Assembly: GCA_026545225.1 (NCBI GenBank)
Contig: CM048849.1
Span: 56,377,836 to 56,441,835 of the forward strand
Direction: 5' to 3'
Length of the DNA: 64,000 nucleotides
Origin: Cornus controversa
Taxonomy: Eukaryota > Streptophyta > Magnoliopsida > Cornales > Cornaceae
Under the pieces are notes generated by a model that saw only the letters and a list, made by a program, of their open reading frames with translations, was not told the origin of the DNA and made no database searches. Positions 46,894 to 56,486 of this stretch are shown in pieces (within the stretch, counting starts at the first letter, position 1; each line of letters begins with the position of its first letter). Position numbers and translations under genes: made by a program.

Positions 46894-49709
46894 ATGGCGG
46901 CACTTCAAATATTTGATCAGTACAAGTCAGTAGTTGTAGTATTGATCATCTTCCCACTACTACTAGTAGTAGAGGAGGCAGAAACAAGATCATCAGCAGC
47001 CGTCTCTATTAATAATTATTCTTATTCTATGGCGAAGCCCAATTGTCAAGAAAAATGCGGGGACATGATTGTTCCTTATCCATTTGGCATAGGAGAAGGA
47101 TGTTACGGGAACAAGATGTTTGAAGTGGTTTGCATTGGGTCAACTCTCTTCTATTTTGGAAGCATGCAAGTGTTCCATATCTCAATGGATGATGATGTGC
47201 GTGTAAATGGTCCGGTGCAAGTGTTGCATGTCTCGATGGATGATCATTATGTGCGTGTAAATGGTCCGGCTGTTGTTAATTGTCATGAAAAGGAATCGTC
47301 TTCTTTTCAACATGTAAGTTATCATTCGGAGGGATTGCCGTACCTCATCTCCCACACCAAAAATAAGATTGTAGCCATAGGATGTGATGTCTTTACTTAT
47401 ATCACTGAATTTGAAAGTGCAGAGTACATAAGTGGTTGTGCATCACTTTGCTATAACACAAGCAGGGATGACATCCACGTCCCTCCTTCTCTTAATTTTG
47501 ATAATAACAAGACTTCTTGTTCTGGCATTGGTTGCTGTCAGACTAGTCTTCCCAAATATATACCCGCCTTCGATGTGCGCACCATTTCCCTCAATACACA
47601 GGGACGCTACTGGGCCAACAACCCATGTACCATTGCTTTCATTGCTGAGAACAACTTCACACAATTCGGCAAATTCAACCTCTCTGGTATCACTCATGCC
47701 CGTATCATTCCTCAGGGTGTCCCACTAGTGGTTGACTGGGCAATTGGGAACACCATCTCTTGTGATGAAGCTCGCACGACAGAAGACTATGCATGTGGCT
47801 CTAACAGTGACTGCATTGACTTCAATACTAGTTACGGCCGCATAACATATAGATGTCGTTGCTCTCAAGGATACCAAGGCAACCCTTACCTTTCCAATGG
47901 ATGCCAACGTAACACTAGTACTTTCTTTCTTTATATATTATTATTCAAGATTCTTTAGTTTAGTTGGCCAACCAATATATGTCGAATAATTTATATATTT
48001 GAGTTACATCCTATCTTCTCTTCTCTTCTCTTCTCTTCTTTGGGGATGACTTAATATTATTTAAGGTCTTAAATGAAAAATATAAGAGTGCCCCTTTAAT
48101 CTATAATATATTAATATCAAATTTTAGTTAATAGCATTTATTTAAAAATCGTTCTTATTGAAATTATTCTATTTAATTGGAAGATTTTCTACTAATATTA
48201 AATCTTTTAATTTATTATCAATATTTTTTCATTACCGTGCATAGATATTTGTGAGAATAGAATATGATTTTTGATTAATATTTTATTATTATTTTTTGGC
48301 TCAAAAGATGTTGATGAGTGCAAAGGTCCACAAAAGGATATTTGCCCAAAGGATGCTGTTTGCAACAACATAGAAGGTAGCTACATGTGCATTTGTCGAG
48401 CTGGTTACCACAGCATTCAAGGAAATGGAATTGGATGCATACCCTACCAAGGGAGACGATCATTAGTTGTAATGATTTCTTTAGGTACGTACAATCTTTT
48501 GTTATTCTCTTTTACCCTCCTCAGTCCTCTCCACGAAATTAATTGTTATTAACTTTTCTGCATATATATGCAGGCATGGGAATTGCGCTTGGTGTTTTGG
48601 TCTTGCTTGCTATTGGTTTATGGTTGTACCGTAAATTTGAGAAGAGACGGAAGAACAAATTCAAACACAAGTTCTTTAAGAGAAACGGAGGGTTGCTATT
48701 ACAACAACAGATCACTTCAAGTAACCAAAGTGTAATGAAAACAAAACTCTTTATAGCAGAAGAGTTGGAGAAGGCCACAGACAATTTTAACGAAAGTCGA
48801 GTCCTTGGCAAAGGAGGACATGGTACAGTTTTCAAAGGAATGTTATCAGATGGAAGCATAGTGGCGGTTAAGAAATCTAACATAGTTGATGAAAAACAAG
48901 TTGGTCAGTTTATTAATGAAGTTATTATTCTCTCTCACATAAACCACAGAAACATTGTGAAATTGTTAGGTTGTTGCCTAGAGACTGAAGTTCCAATACT
49001 AGTGTATGAACATTTCTCGAATGGCACCCTCTCTAGCCATCTTCACGATGAAGGCTATGTTTCGATGTCTTGGAACAATCGCTTGAGAGTTGCAGCGGAA
49101 TGTGCAGGAGCACTTGCCTATTTGCACTCATGTGCTTCTACAGTTATCATTCACAGGGATATAAAGTCTAACAACATACTATTGGATGAAAATTACAGGG
49201 CTGTAGTGTCCGACTTTGGGCTTTCAAGGTTAGTACCCCTTAACAAGACTCATTGGACGACATTGGTCGGGGGCACATTTGGTTACTTTGATCCCGACTA
49301 CTTTCGATCAGGGCAACTTACGGATAAAAGTGATGTTTATGCTTTCGGTGTAGTTCTTGCTGAACTTCTGACAGGAAAAAAAGCTGTCTATTCTGATAGA
49401 TCTTATGAAGGTCTTGCACTTTATTTTCGATCATCAATGAAACAAAATAGCCTGTTTGAAGTTCTAGACACACTAGTTGTCAGCCAAGGCCAAGATGAGG
49501 AGATTCATGTTGTTGCTACTCTTGCAAAGAGATGCCTAAAATTGAATTCAAAGAAAAGGCCAAGTATGAAAGAAGTGGCTGTGGAATTGGACCAATTGAG
49601 AAGGATACAAGAGAAGCCATTGATTCAACAGAATAGCTTGGACAACCGCTACTCGGTGAGTGAGAGGTCCTTCTCTTACACAATTGATGCAGTTGAAGAA
49701 GAAAGTTAA
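46894..49709 (+). CDS. Wall-associated receptor-like kinase C (3 exons)
   Basis: Exons 46894-47908, 48308-48484 and 48574-49709 encode about 775 residues. Domains: signal peptide (~1-30); GUB_WAK region (CQEKCGDMIVPYPFGIGEG); WAK cysteine region; EGF; EGF-Ca; TM; kinase. Kinase motifs: GKGGHGTVFKG, VAVKK (Lys ~497), HRDIKSNN (Asp ~593), DFGLSR. The APE-equivalent is DPDYF (E to D, ~639). The ectodomain has a near-repeat, VFHISMDD.DVRVNGPVQ then VLHVSMDDHYVRVNGPA (~95-130). Oddity: the exon 1 donor is AAC|GTAACA, where the other copies have AAG|GTA. This weakens the splice site and changes the first residue of the EGF-Ca motif from Asp to His (HVDEC), a residue that normally helps bind calcium. 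Otherwise intact and probably expressed. Confidence 0.92.
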
Positions 49710-49912
49710 TAACATGAAATGTTTTTTTTTTTTTTATAGCCAAATTCCAAGCTACCATGCCATTTGATGTAATGAAGTTTCCTTCTTTTTTCTTTTCCTT
49801 TCTTTTTTGGTTTGAAATTGAATAACTGCGATGACTGGCTATCACCTTTGATTATTGTGTAATTCAACAGGCTTCTCTCTTTCTTTCTTTCTTTATTTTT
49901 TTTAGTTGCTTA

Positions 49913-49966
49913 CATTCCTGGACCACTAGAGATTAAAGTAAATGGTTCCTATTCAACTCATAATTG
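49913..49966. repeat. 54-bp host direct repeat, left copy, bracketing a second LTR insertion
   Basis: CATTCCTGGACC...CATAATTG recurs at 51791-51844 with one substitution. The insertion between them (49965-51792) shares TG with the end of the left copy and CA with the start of the right copy. This target is the homologous part of the same 3' flank that was duplicated beside WAKL B. Confidence 0.85.
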
Positions 49967-51792
49967 AGATACCCCCAAAAAATTTCGCGCATAATGTGGC
50001 CAGTCTCATACACAAAACCTGGGAGATACATACAACTGGTAGCAACAAGTATAGAATACAAAAGACAAATTAAAATAAATTCTAAAAGCTGAACAGAAAA
50101 TTCCACTGAATTGAAATAACCAATAAATAAATAGTTATATGCCTGGTAATACAATTTGGAAGTCCCGTAACGCAAGGACCCCTTAACCAGAATAAACCCA
50201 AGTTTAAGACTCTAATTTAAAACCAACAACCAAAATCTCCAAAAGAATTCATAGTTTGACCCCTGAATAAGAGTATAGGTTTCTACCCTGTGACCGATAA
50301 AAAGAGATGTCTGCCACAACTAACCCTAAAACTCTATCCTTGCAGTGGAACCTGTCTGAAACCTGAAATATCAACAAAGTGGGTTAAACCCACGAGCAAG
50401 TTCTATCTACTACATCCCAATCAGAGAACCAATATACATACCCTCAGTATAAGGGACACAAAAGAAAACAATAGATTTAACATACAAGCTATTTTTATTC
50501 CAATTTCATGTTTTCAAAACAACAGTCATTAATTATAATATTCCACCAAAATCCTTATTAAGCAAAGGTGATCACATTTCTTAAGTTCAGCAGAAATAAA
50601 CATAACATGAAATAATATCAAGTTTAAGCAATCCTAACATGCCATCATTTAATCTTTTGATACCTTAATAGGTATAGATATATACATACTAGTCATTTCC
50701 TATTTAGTTCTTATTTTTCAGAAGTAAAATCATCTTATACATTGTTCCAACAAACCCTTATCATCCAACAATGAACACATTCTTTAAGTTCAAAATAAAG
50801 AAAACATATGCATACATGTATAGATACCTTATTAGGTATGGGCGATCCTGACACGCCAAATAAAATGTATAGATACCTTATTAGGTATGGGCGATCCTGA
50901 TACGCCGGGCAATCCTTACATGCCAAATAAAATACATAGATACCTTATTAGGTATGGGCGATCCTGACACTCCGGGCAATCCTTACATGCCAAATAAAAT
51001 ACATAGATACCTTATTAGGTATGGGCGATCCTGACACGCCGAGCAATCCTTACATGCCAAAATAAAATGCATAGATACATTCCAATATGCAATACAAAAT
51101 AATAAGGTGCATTATGATTTAATTTGCACAAACCGTTATTTCAAATCATCCAACATTAAATTATCATCATAAGATAAATCGTTCACAAGTAGACTATAAT
51201 CAAGTATTTGATGGGTATTTATATCCTTAAAGAAAATTACATTCAAGTAAATCAAATAACTCAAACATCCATTAAAGAAGTAATTTCCCAATTCAATCTT
51301 CAATGCACCCAAATATATGAGGGAGTCTAAACCTAAATTTTATCTAGGTTTCTGGGCATATTCTACTGCTAATAACCCTATTAAATCATGCTGGAATTTC
51401 CTAGAATTTTTGAGAATTTAAAAAAATATTATTCTAGTAAAAAGAAAATAAACATAATTCGAGGCATACTTTCACAACCAACACAATCACAAGGGAGACT
51501 CATTTTGACATGAAATTTAAAACCCAAGTGCATTTTAATCCTATAAAGTTACCTACATTTTTCTAGAATTTTCTGAAATTTTAAAATATTTTCTAAAAAT
51601 AAAAGAAGGTGAAAATCCAACTTTTAGACATTTTAAAAATAAATTGAACAACAAGGAAAGATTATTTTGAGTTAAAAATTTAAACCCAAGTGTATTTATC
51701 CTCCAGAGAATTACAGTAAAAATTTGGGAATTTTTGGGATTATAAAAGTATTTTCTAAAATTACAGAATGTGAAAAACCCAACTTAAGATCA
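49965..51792 (-). mobile_element. Probable long solo LTR (1.83 kb), family unresolved, likely minus orientation
   Basis: Terminates in TG...CA (TGAGATACCCCC on the left, GATCA on the right). Read on the minus strand it begins with AT-rich, AATTTT-repetitive sequence and ends in a G-rich stretch (TTTTTTGGGGGTATCTCA), an architecture I associate with long LTRs of Gypsy chromovirus-type elements. No primer-binding site or coding domain is present. The assignment rests on the ends and general layout only. It contains the short tandem array listed next. Flanked by a 54-bp, not 5-bp, direct repeat. Confidence 0.5.
50817..51075. repeat. Tandem array (~4 units of 50-68 bp) with a palindromic core
   Basis: Each unit carries ATAGATACCTTATTAGGTAT followed by GGGCGATCCTGA and, except in the first unit, a GGGCAATCCTTACATGCC segment. 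The core ATACCT-TATT-AGGTAT is a 6-bp-arm hairpin. A fifth, isolated core (ATACCTTAATAGGTAT) lies at about 50661. The array is inside the LTR-like insertion. Confidence 0.85.
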
Positions 51793-52294
51793 TTCCTGGA
51801 CCACTAGAGATTAAAGTAAATGGTTCCTATTTAACTCATAATTGCGTCAATATATTCAACATTACTTGCGGCAATTCCAAACTAATTTCAACGTACCTTC
51901 TATGACTCAGTTCGTATAAATTAGTACAAAACTTAAAACGGATTCCAAGGGCAGTGAAGTAATAAAATTATCTTTAAGGAAAAACTTGAATGATCTAAAT
52001 TTCCGAACATTCCTTCTGCAAAAGTGATGACACCCAGGTTTTTTGCTGCTGAGAGCGACATTGGCAACAGCATGACTGTGTCCTGCATTTCTTTGGAAAT
52101 GGATGAGACTAACATTGGCAACAGCATGACTGTGTCCTGTATTTCTTTGGAAATGGATGAGACCAACATTGGCAACAGCATGACTGTGTCCTGCATTTCT
52201 TTGGAAATGGATGAGACCAACCAGGAATACAAATAGATCACCCTGTTGTAGCACCTTTGTGAAAAATCGATTGTTAAGATTCGATGTGACAAAT
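51793..52294. other. WAKL-type 3' flank remnant
   Basis: Matches the flank of WAKL D (59618 onward): GCGTCAATATATTCAACATTACTTG, TTTGTATAAATTAGTACAAAACT-like and GGAAAAACTTGAATGATCTAAAT are shared. The homology resumes after the solo LTR at 52932 (AAATCGAACCTCAA, matching 59913). This is thus a duplicated flank without its own WAKL gene, or the far end of the WAKL C unit. Confidence 0.7.
52058..52222. repeat. Three tandem 54-bp units, open in frame on both strands
   Basis: The unit (ACATTGGCAACAGCATGACT...GGAAATGGATGAGAC) occurs three times with 1-3 substitutions. As 54 is divisible by 3, plus-strand translation gives [18 protein letters not shown] three times within a 70-codon frame (52024-52236), and two minus-strand frames also stay open. 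The repeat is absent from the homologous flank of WAKL D. No family is recognised and I do not call a gene. Confidence 0.8.
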
Positions 52295-52931
52295 TGATGC
52301 AGGAGCATCCGAGTCAGATGATGCTGAGCTGTCAGACGACACGTTGATGGCACTGAAATATCTTGAGTTAGCAGATCAGCGTAAAGATGGCAGGAAACCG
52401 TGACCTTGTCACTAATTAGGGTATTTTTGGACGCGCTTCAGTATTTTGGTCATAACTTTGGCTACAGGTGTCAGAATCGCCTTTATGACCACAATTCGAA
52501 AAACTTGGTTTGACTCGCACGTCGTGGGCACCAAGCTAAAGCTGGGTGTGTCTGTTTTCGAGGTCAAAATCCACTGTTTTCTCCTCCGAATCCCTAATTT
52601 TAGTTATTTCTTTCCTTTTTTGGTAATATTTATTTTGTTGATTAGGAAGAGATTCTGGGCTTGATTTGGGCCATAATTCTGGCAACTTTCTTCTTTTATT
52701 TCGTATTTTATTTTGGCAAGAATATTAGGTTTTTGCTATTTTTGATAATGTTGACAAAGTTCAGCTATATAACCCGGCTTGTGGGTTGATTCGAAGGTAC
52801 TCTTGATTTTGAATAATAATATTGAATACCAGAGACTTTTCTCTGAGTTTTTGGGCAATTCTCGTGCTTTCTTTCTGTTTATTTTCTGTTGCCCTTAGCC
52901 TACAGAATAATTACTATTCTGTCCGGCGTCA
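52295..52931 (+). mobile_element. Solo LTR (copy 2), 637 bp
   Basis: Same family and exact length as 30742-31378: starts TGATGCAGGAGC, ends CCGGCGTCA. A perfect 5-bp target duplication CAAAT lies at 52290-52294 and 52932-52936. Internal TATA-like (CTATATAA) and AATAAT polyadenylation-like motifs are at the same positions as in copy 1. It split a segment homologous to the 3' flank of WAKL D. Confidence 0.88.
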
Positions 52932-53221
52932 CAAATCGAACCTCAAGGCTCCCTTCCAGGGCCATCAAGTTCTCAGTGGCACGAGGACGTGCATGTGTGG
53001 GAAGGGTTGATGCCCTACGGTGGTGCATAGTCAATACGGAAAAATTGAGATGCCGATAGCGTTGATGTGTGGCAGTGGCAGGGGTCACCCTTCACCAAAA
53101 ATAAGTTTCTGAGCCAGAGACTGGCTAAGCAAAATTGAGATGATTCTTCAAGTCACTCAAATGAGAAAGAGGTATTTTTAGCCTATATATCAAAATTCGA
53201 GCATATTATATTATATTGGGA

Positions 53222-53394
53222 AATGTTAAACGTCATAAAATGTTATCATGAATTGCCTTCATGAATGATGTGGTAAGTGATAATATCATTGACATTCCAT
53301 GTATGGGGGGAATTCCACCAATACTAACTCACCATTTAATTACCACATCATTCAAGATAAAAATTCATGAAATATTTTCATGACGTGTAGCATT
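53222..53394. mobile_element. Foldback MITE (~173 bp)
   Basis: AATGTTAAACGTCATAAAATG...TCATGAATT at the left is an imperfect reverse complement of AATTCATGAAAT...TCATGACGTGTAGCATT at the right. The right half, including ACCAATACTAACTC and ACCACATCATT, recurs in the promoter region of WAKL B at about 39465-39550, where D lacks it. Target duplication not resolved. Confidence 0.6.
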
Positions 53395-53989
53395 GTTCTA
53401 TTATATTATACAGTTAAAACTATGCTCGGTGAATAATCCTATTGTTTTGGTGTCACTCAGCATATTATTCAAATTATGAAAAGTTGTTGCAAATGTGGAG
53501 GTCATTTGCAACAGTATCATACAATTCTACGCATGTCTCACTGTGATTTTCTCTCTTTTCCCCCTATAGGTTTTGGTAATTGGTATGATAGCTTAACTTG
53601 AAATAATCCGCCAGTGACATGTATATGTAGAGGACACTACATCTACCACCCATGCCAAAATTTAGCAAGTACAAAAAAGCATATACTGTATTATCACACT
53701 CAACCCTAGCTTATAGCATGTTAATTCTCAAGTTTAAAGATAAGGATACAAGATATAATGTCATTCATATATCTAATATTCCATTTTCTCAAAGTTCCAT
53801 CTTGACTCATATACAACATTTCAACGCAGATATCAGTGGTTCTTTAATTTGGTCCAATTTTTCCCATTTCCCATTCCATGAGGACTAGAGACTAAAGTTT
53901 ATACCCCCAAAGAATTTTTACACCTCACAAGAAATTCAAGAGATTTTTTTCTTGAACCATAACTTCAACCACAATTATGTAATAGGAAA
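53395..53989. other. Gene-free DNA
   Basis: No gene is recognised. A 78-codon open frame at 53652-53888 resembles no family. This stretch lies between the MITE and the satellite-like array. Confidence 0.4.
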
Positions 53990-54370
53990 ATGTCACCATG
54001 AAATTTAAAAAGTAAATAAATAAAAATATATATTTGTTTTAAATGTGTGAAAAATATTTTTAAATTGTACAAAGTGAAAAAAAATGTGTATATAAATTTT
54101 AATGAATTTTTTGTGCAAAAACATCTTTCATATATGACTAAGAGTTCCTAAAAAAATTAGAAAAAAAAAAACATAAGAAAGTATTTGTTTTAGGTGTGTG
54201 AAAAAATTCTTTAAATGTGTGGAAAGAAACTTTAAATTTGTGGAAAGTACTTTAAAAGTGTGGAAAGTGAGAAAAAAATTAGCTTAAAATATGTAAATAT
54301 AAATTTTTATGATTTTTTTGTACAAAATACATCTTTTAAATGTGCCTAAAAGTTCCAAAAAAAATTGGAA

Positions 54371-54423
<53 letters not shown>

Positions 54424-54756
54424 TTAAGTGTGTGGAAAGTACTTTAATAGTGTGGAAAGTTAAAAAAAAATGAGATTAAAAAATGTGAATATAAATTTTT
54501 ATGAATTTTTTGTCCAAAAACATCTTTTTTATATACCTAAGAGTTCCTAAAAAAATTGGAAATAAAAAACATAAGAAAGTAATTATTTTAGGTGTGTGGA
54601 AAAATATTTTAAATGTGTGGAAAAGTATTTTAAAAGTGTGGAAAGTGAGAAAAAAATTAGCCTAAAAAATGTGAATATAAATTTTTATGATTTTTTTGTG
54701 CAAAATACATATTTCAAATGTGCCTAAAAGTTCCAAAAAAAAATTGGAAGAAAATA

Positions 54757-54801
<45 letters not shown>

Positions 54802-55285
54802 TTAAGTGTGTGGAAAGTACTTTAAAAGTGTGGAAAGTTAAAAAAAATGAGATTAAAAATTGTGAATATAAATTTTAATGAATTTTTTGTGCAAAAACAT
54901 CTTTCATATATGACTAAGAGTTCTTAGAAAATTTGGAAAGAAAAAACATAAGAAAGTATTTGTTTTAGGTGTGTGAAAAGTAATTTAAATATGTGGAAAA
55001 GTACTTTAAATGTGTGAAAAGTGAGGAAAAAATTAGCCTAAAAAATGTGAATATAAATTTTTATGATTTTTTTGTGCAAAATACATCTTTAAATGTGCCT
55101 AAGAGTTCCAAAAAAATTTGGAAAAAAAAAAAATATATATTTGTTTTAAGTGTGTGGAAATTACTTTAAAAGTATGGAAAGTTAAAAAAAATGAGATTAA
55201 AAAATGTGAATATAAATTTTAATGAATTTTTTGTGCAAAAAGATCTTTCATATATGACTAAGAGTTCCTAAAATTAGGAATTATA
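53990..55285. repeat. AT-rich satellite-like array with higher-order structure
   Basis: Two alternating ~190-bp sub-repeats form a higher-order unit of about 344-400 bp, present ~3.5 times. Type 1 carries AATGAATTTTTTGTGCAAAAACATC (about 54101, 54500, 54877, 55221). Type 2 carries TATGATTTTTTTGTGCAAAATACATC (about 54309, 54689, 55062). Between them, TTTTAGGTGTGTGGAAA and TTTAAAAGTGTGGAAAG words repeat. (AT)n runs sit at equivalent points (54372-54420, 54762-54798). The array ends at 55287, where the B/D homology starts. Confidence 0.85.
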
Positions 55286-55500
55286 TTTTAACTTATATTT
55301 TCTCTAAGTTTTGACTTGTACAGGAAACAACAGACACAAATGACGTGATGAAACGTACATTTATTTGTGAAACACCAGTTTATTTTATACAAAGTAATTT
55401 AATTTGAGATATGTGTCGAAATATGATAATGAAGTAAGTGTTATTCAAGAATTAATTATATATATATATATATATATTAGTGGTCAGAGTGGTTTAACGA

Positions 55501-55838
55501 TGTTAACATATATAACATCTGCTCAATAATCTCTCCCATAATTCTTTCTATCTCATGATTCTCTCTCAACTAGGTTTCTCTATTGTCTATATATATATAT
55601 ATGTTTATGCCCTTGTACTGTAGTTAAATATATTATAGTTGATGAACAAGATGAGCAGTCACTCTAATACCATGTTACAATTGAGAGGGAAAGAATGAAT
55701 CTATTGTATATATGTATTCATCAACTATAATATATTTATCTACGGTACAAAACAGAGAATTAGTCGGGAGAAAATCATGGAATGGAGAGAATCATGAGAG
55801 AGAGATTATTGGGCACATGTTACCGGCCTATGTTAACA
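55501..55838. mobile_element. Head-to-head LTR-like inverted repeat (Copia-type TRIM fossil), copy upstream of WAKL D
   Basis: Counterpart of 39688-40024 in the duplicated promoter block: outer ends TGTTAACATA on both strands, an initiator tRNA-Met-like primer site next to the longer arm, and the same ...CCTTGTACTGTAG... junction. Not intact. Inherited through the segmental duplication and not inserted independently. Confidence 0.6.
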
Positions 55839-56486
55839 TAATTAATGAAGATGCCATCATCAAGCATGAGATGGATGGATATGAATTTGCGGTAGGAAGG
55901 AAGGCAGGGTACATGTGTACTCTCTTTATCCCATAAAACTTCAAAGTCAAACTAAAATAAAGGAGGCTAGGGTTGCTGATTTGGTGCACACTGCTAGCTT
56001 GTGGGAGTCAGGTGTGAACCCTTTTGCTACAGTGCTCGCAGCAGCAGAGTGGTTGGTCCCATCGGTTGAAGGTCAAAAAAAAAAAAAAAAAAAAGAAAAA
56101 CGCGTTTACTCTTTGGATACATTTGGATTCTAGTCGGTCCGGAGAGGCCCGCGATTGATACACCACATACGGAGTAATGACCCACTTATTTCCTCCTTTG
56201 CGACAAGACAAACCAGGTCATTATTGATAGATCAATTGCAAGTAAGAAAGGAAAAGAAATGTGTTTGTTACATTAGTCTGCCACTCAATAGTATCACTAG
56301 TCAGAAAGCCGAAAGCCGTCTTTAATGACTTGCGAGAGTGAGCACAACCCCAATCTCCCTCCCTCCCTCTCAGTTATAAATAGTGGAGTAGTGAGTTTTG
56401 TTGGTTGAGGTAGAACATTAATTAATTAAGGGCTTTGCTAGCTCATAAATTTTTTTGTTCCACATTTCTCTTCAATTAAAACATCA
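55839..56486 (+). promoter_or_regulatory. Promoter and leader of WAKL D
   Basis: Nearly identical to the WAKL B promoter. TATAAATA is at 56375-56382, ~105 bp before the ATG, followed by GTTGAGGTAGAACATTAATT and GGGCTTTGCTAGCTCAT. A reverse W-box core GGTCAA lies at about 56070 next to a poly-A run. Short open frames here are chance. Confidence 0.6.

Noticed and set aside
50817-51075. CRISPR-like regular array
   Set aside because: Units are tandem without unique spacers, and the context is a plant nuclear repeat.
55712-56133. 72-74-codon frames in the WAKL D promoter
   Set aside because: They lie in the LTR fossil and promoter, are not maintained in the sister WAKL B region, and match nothing.
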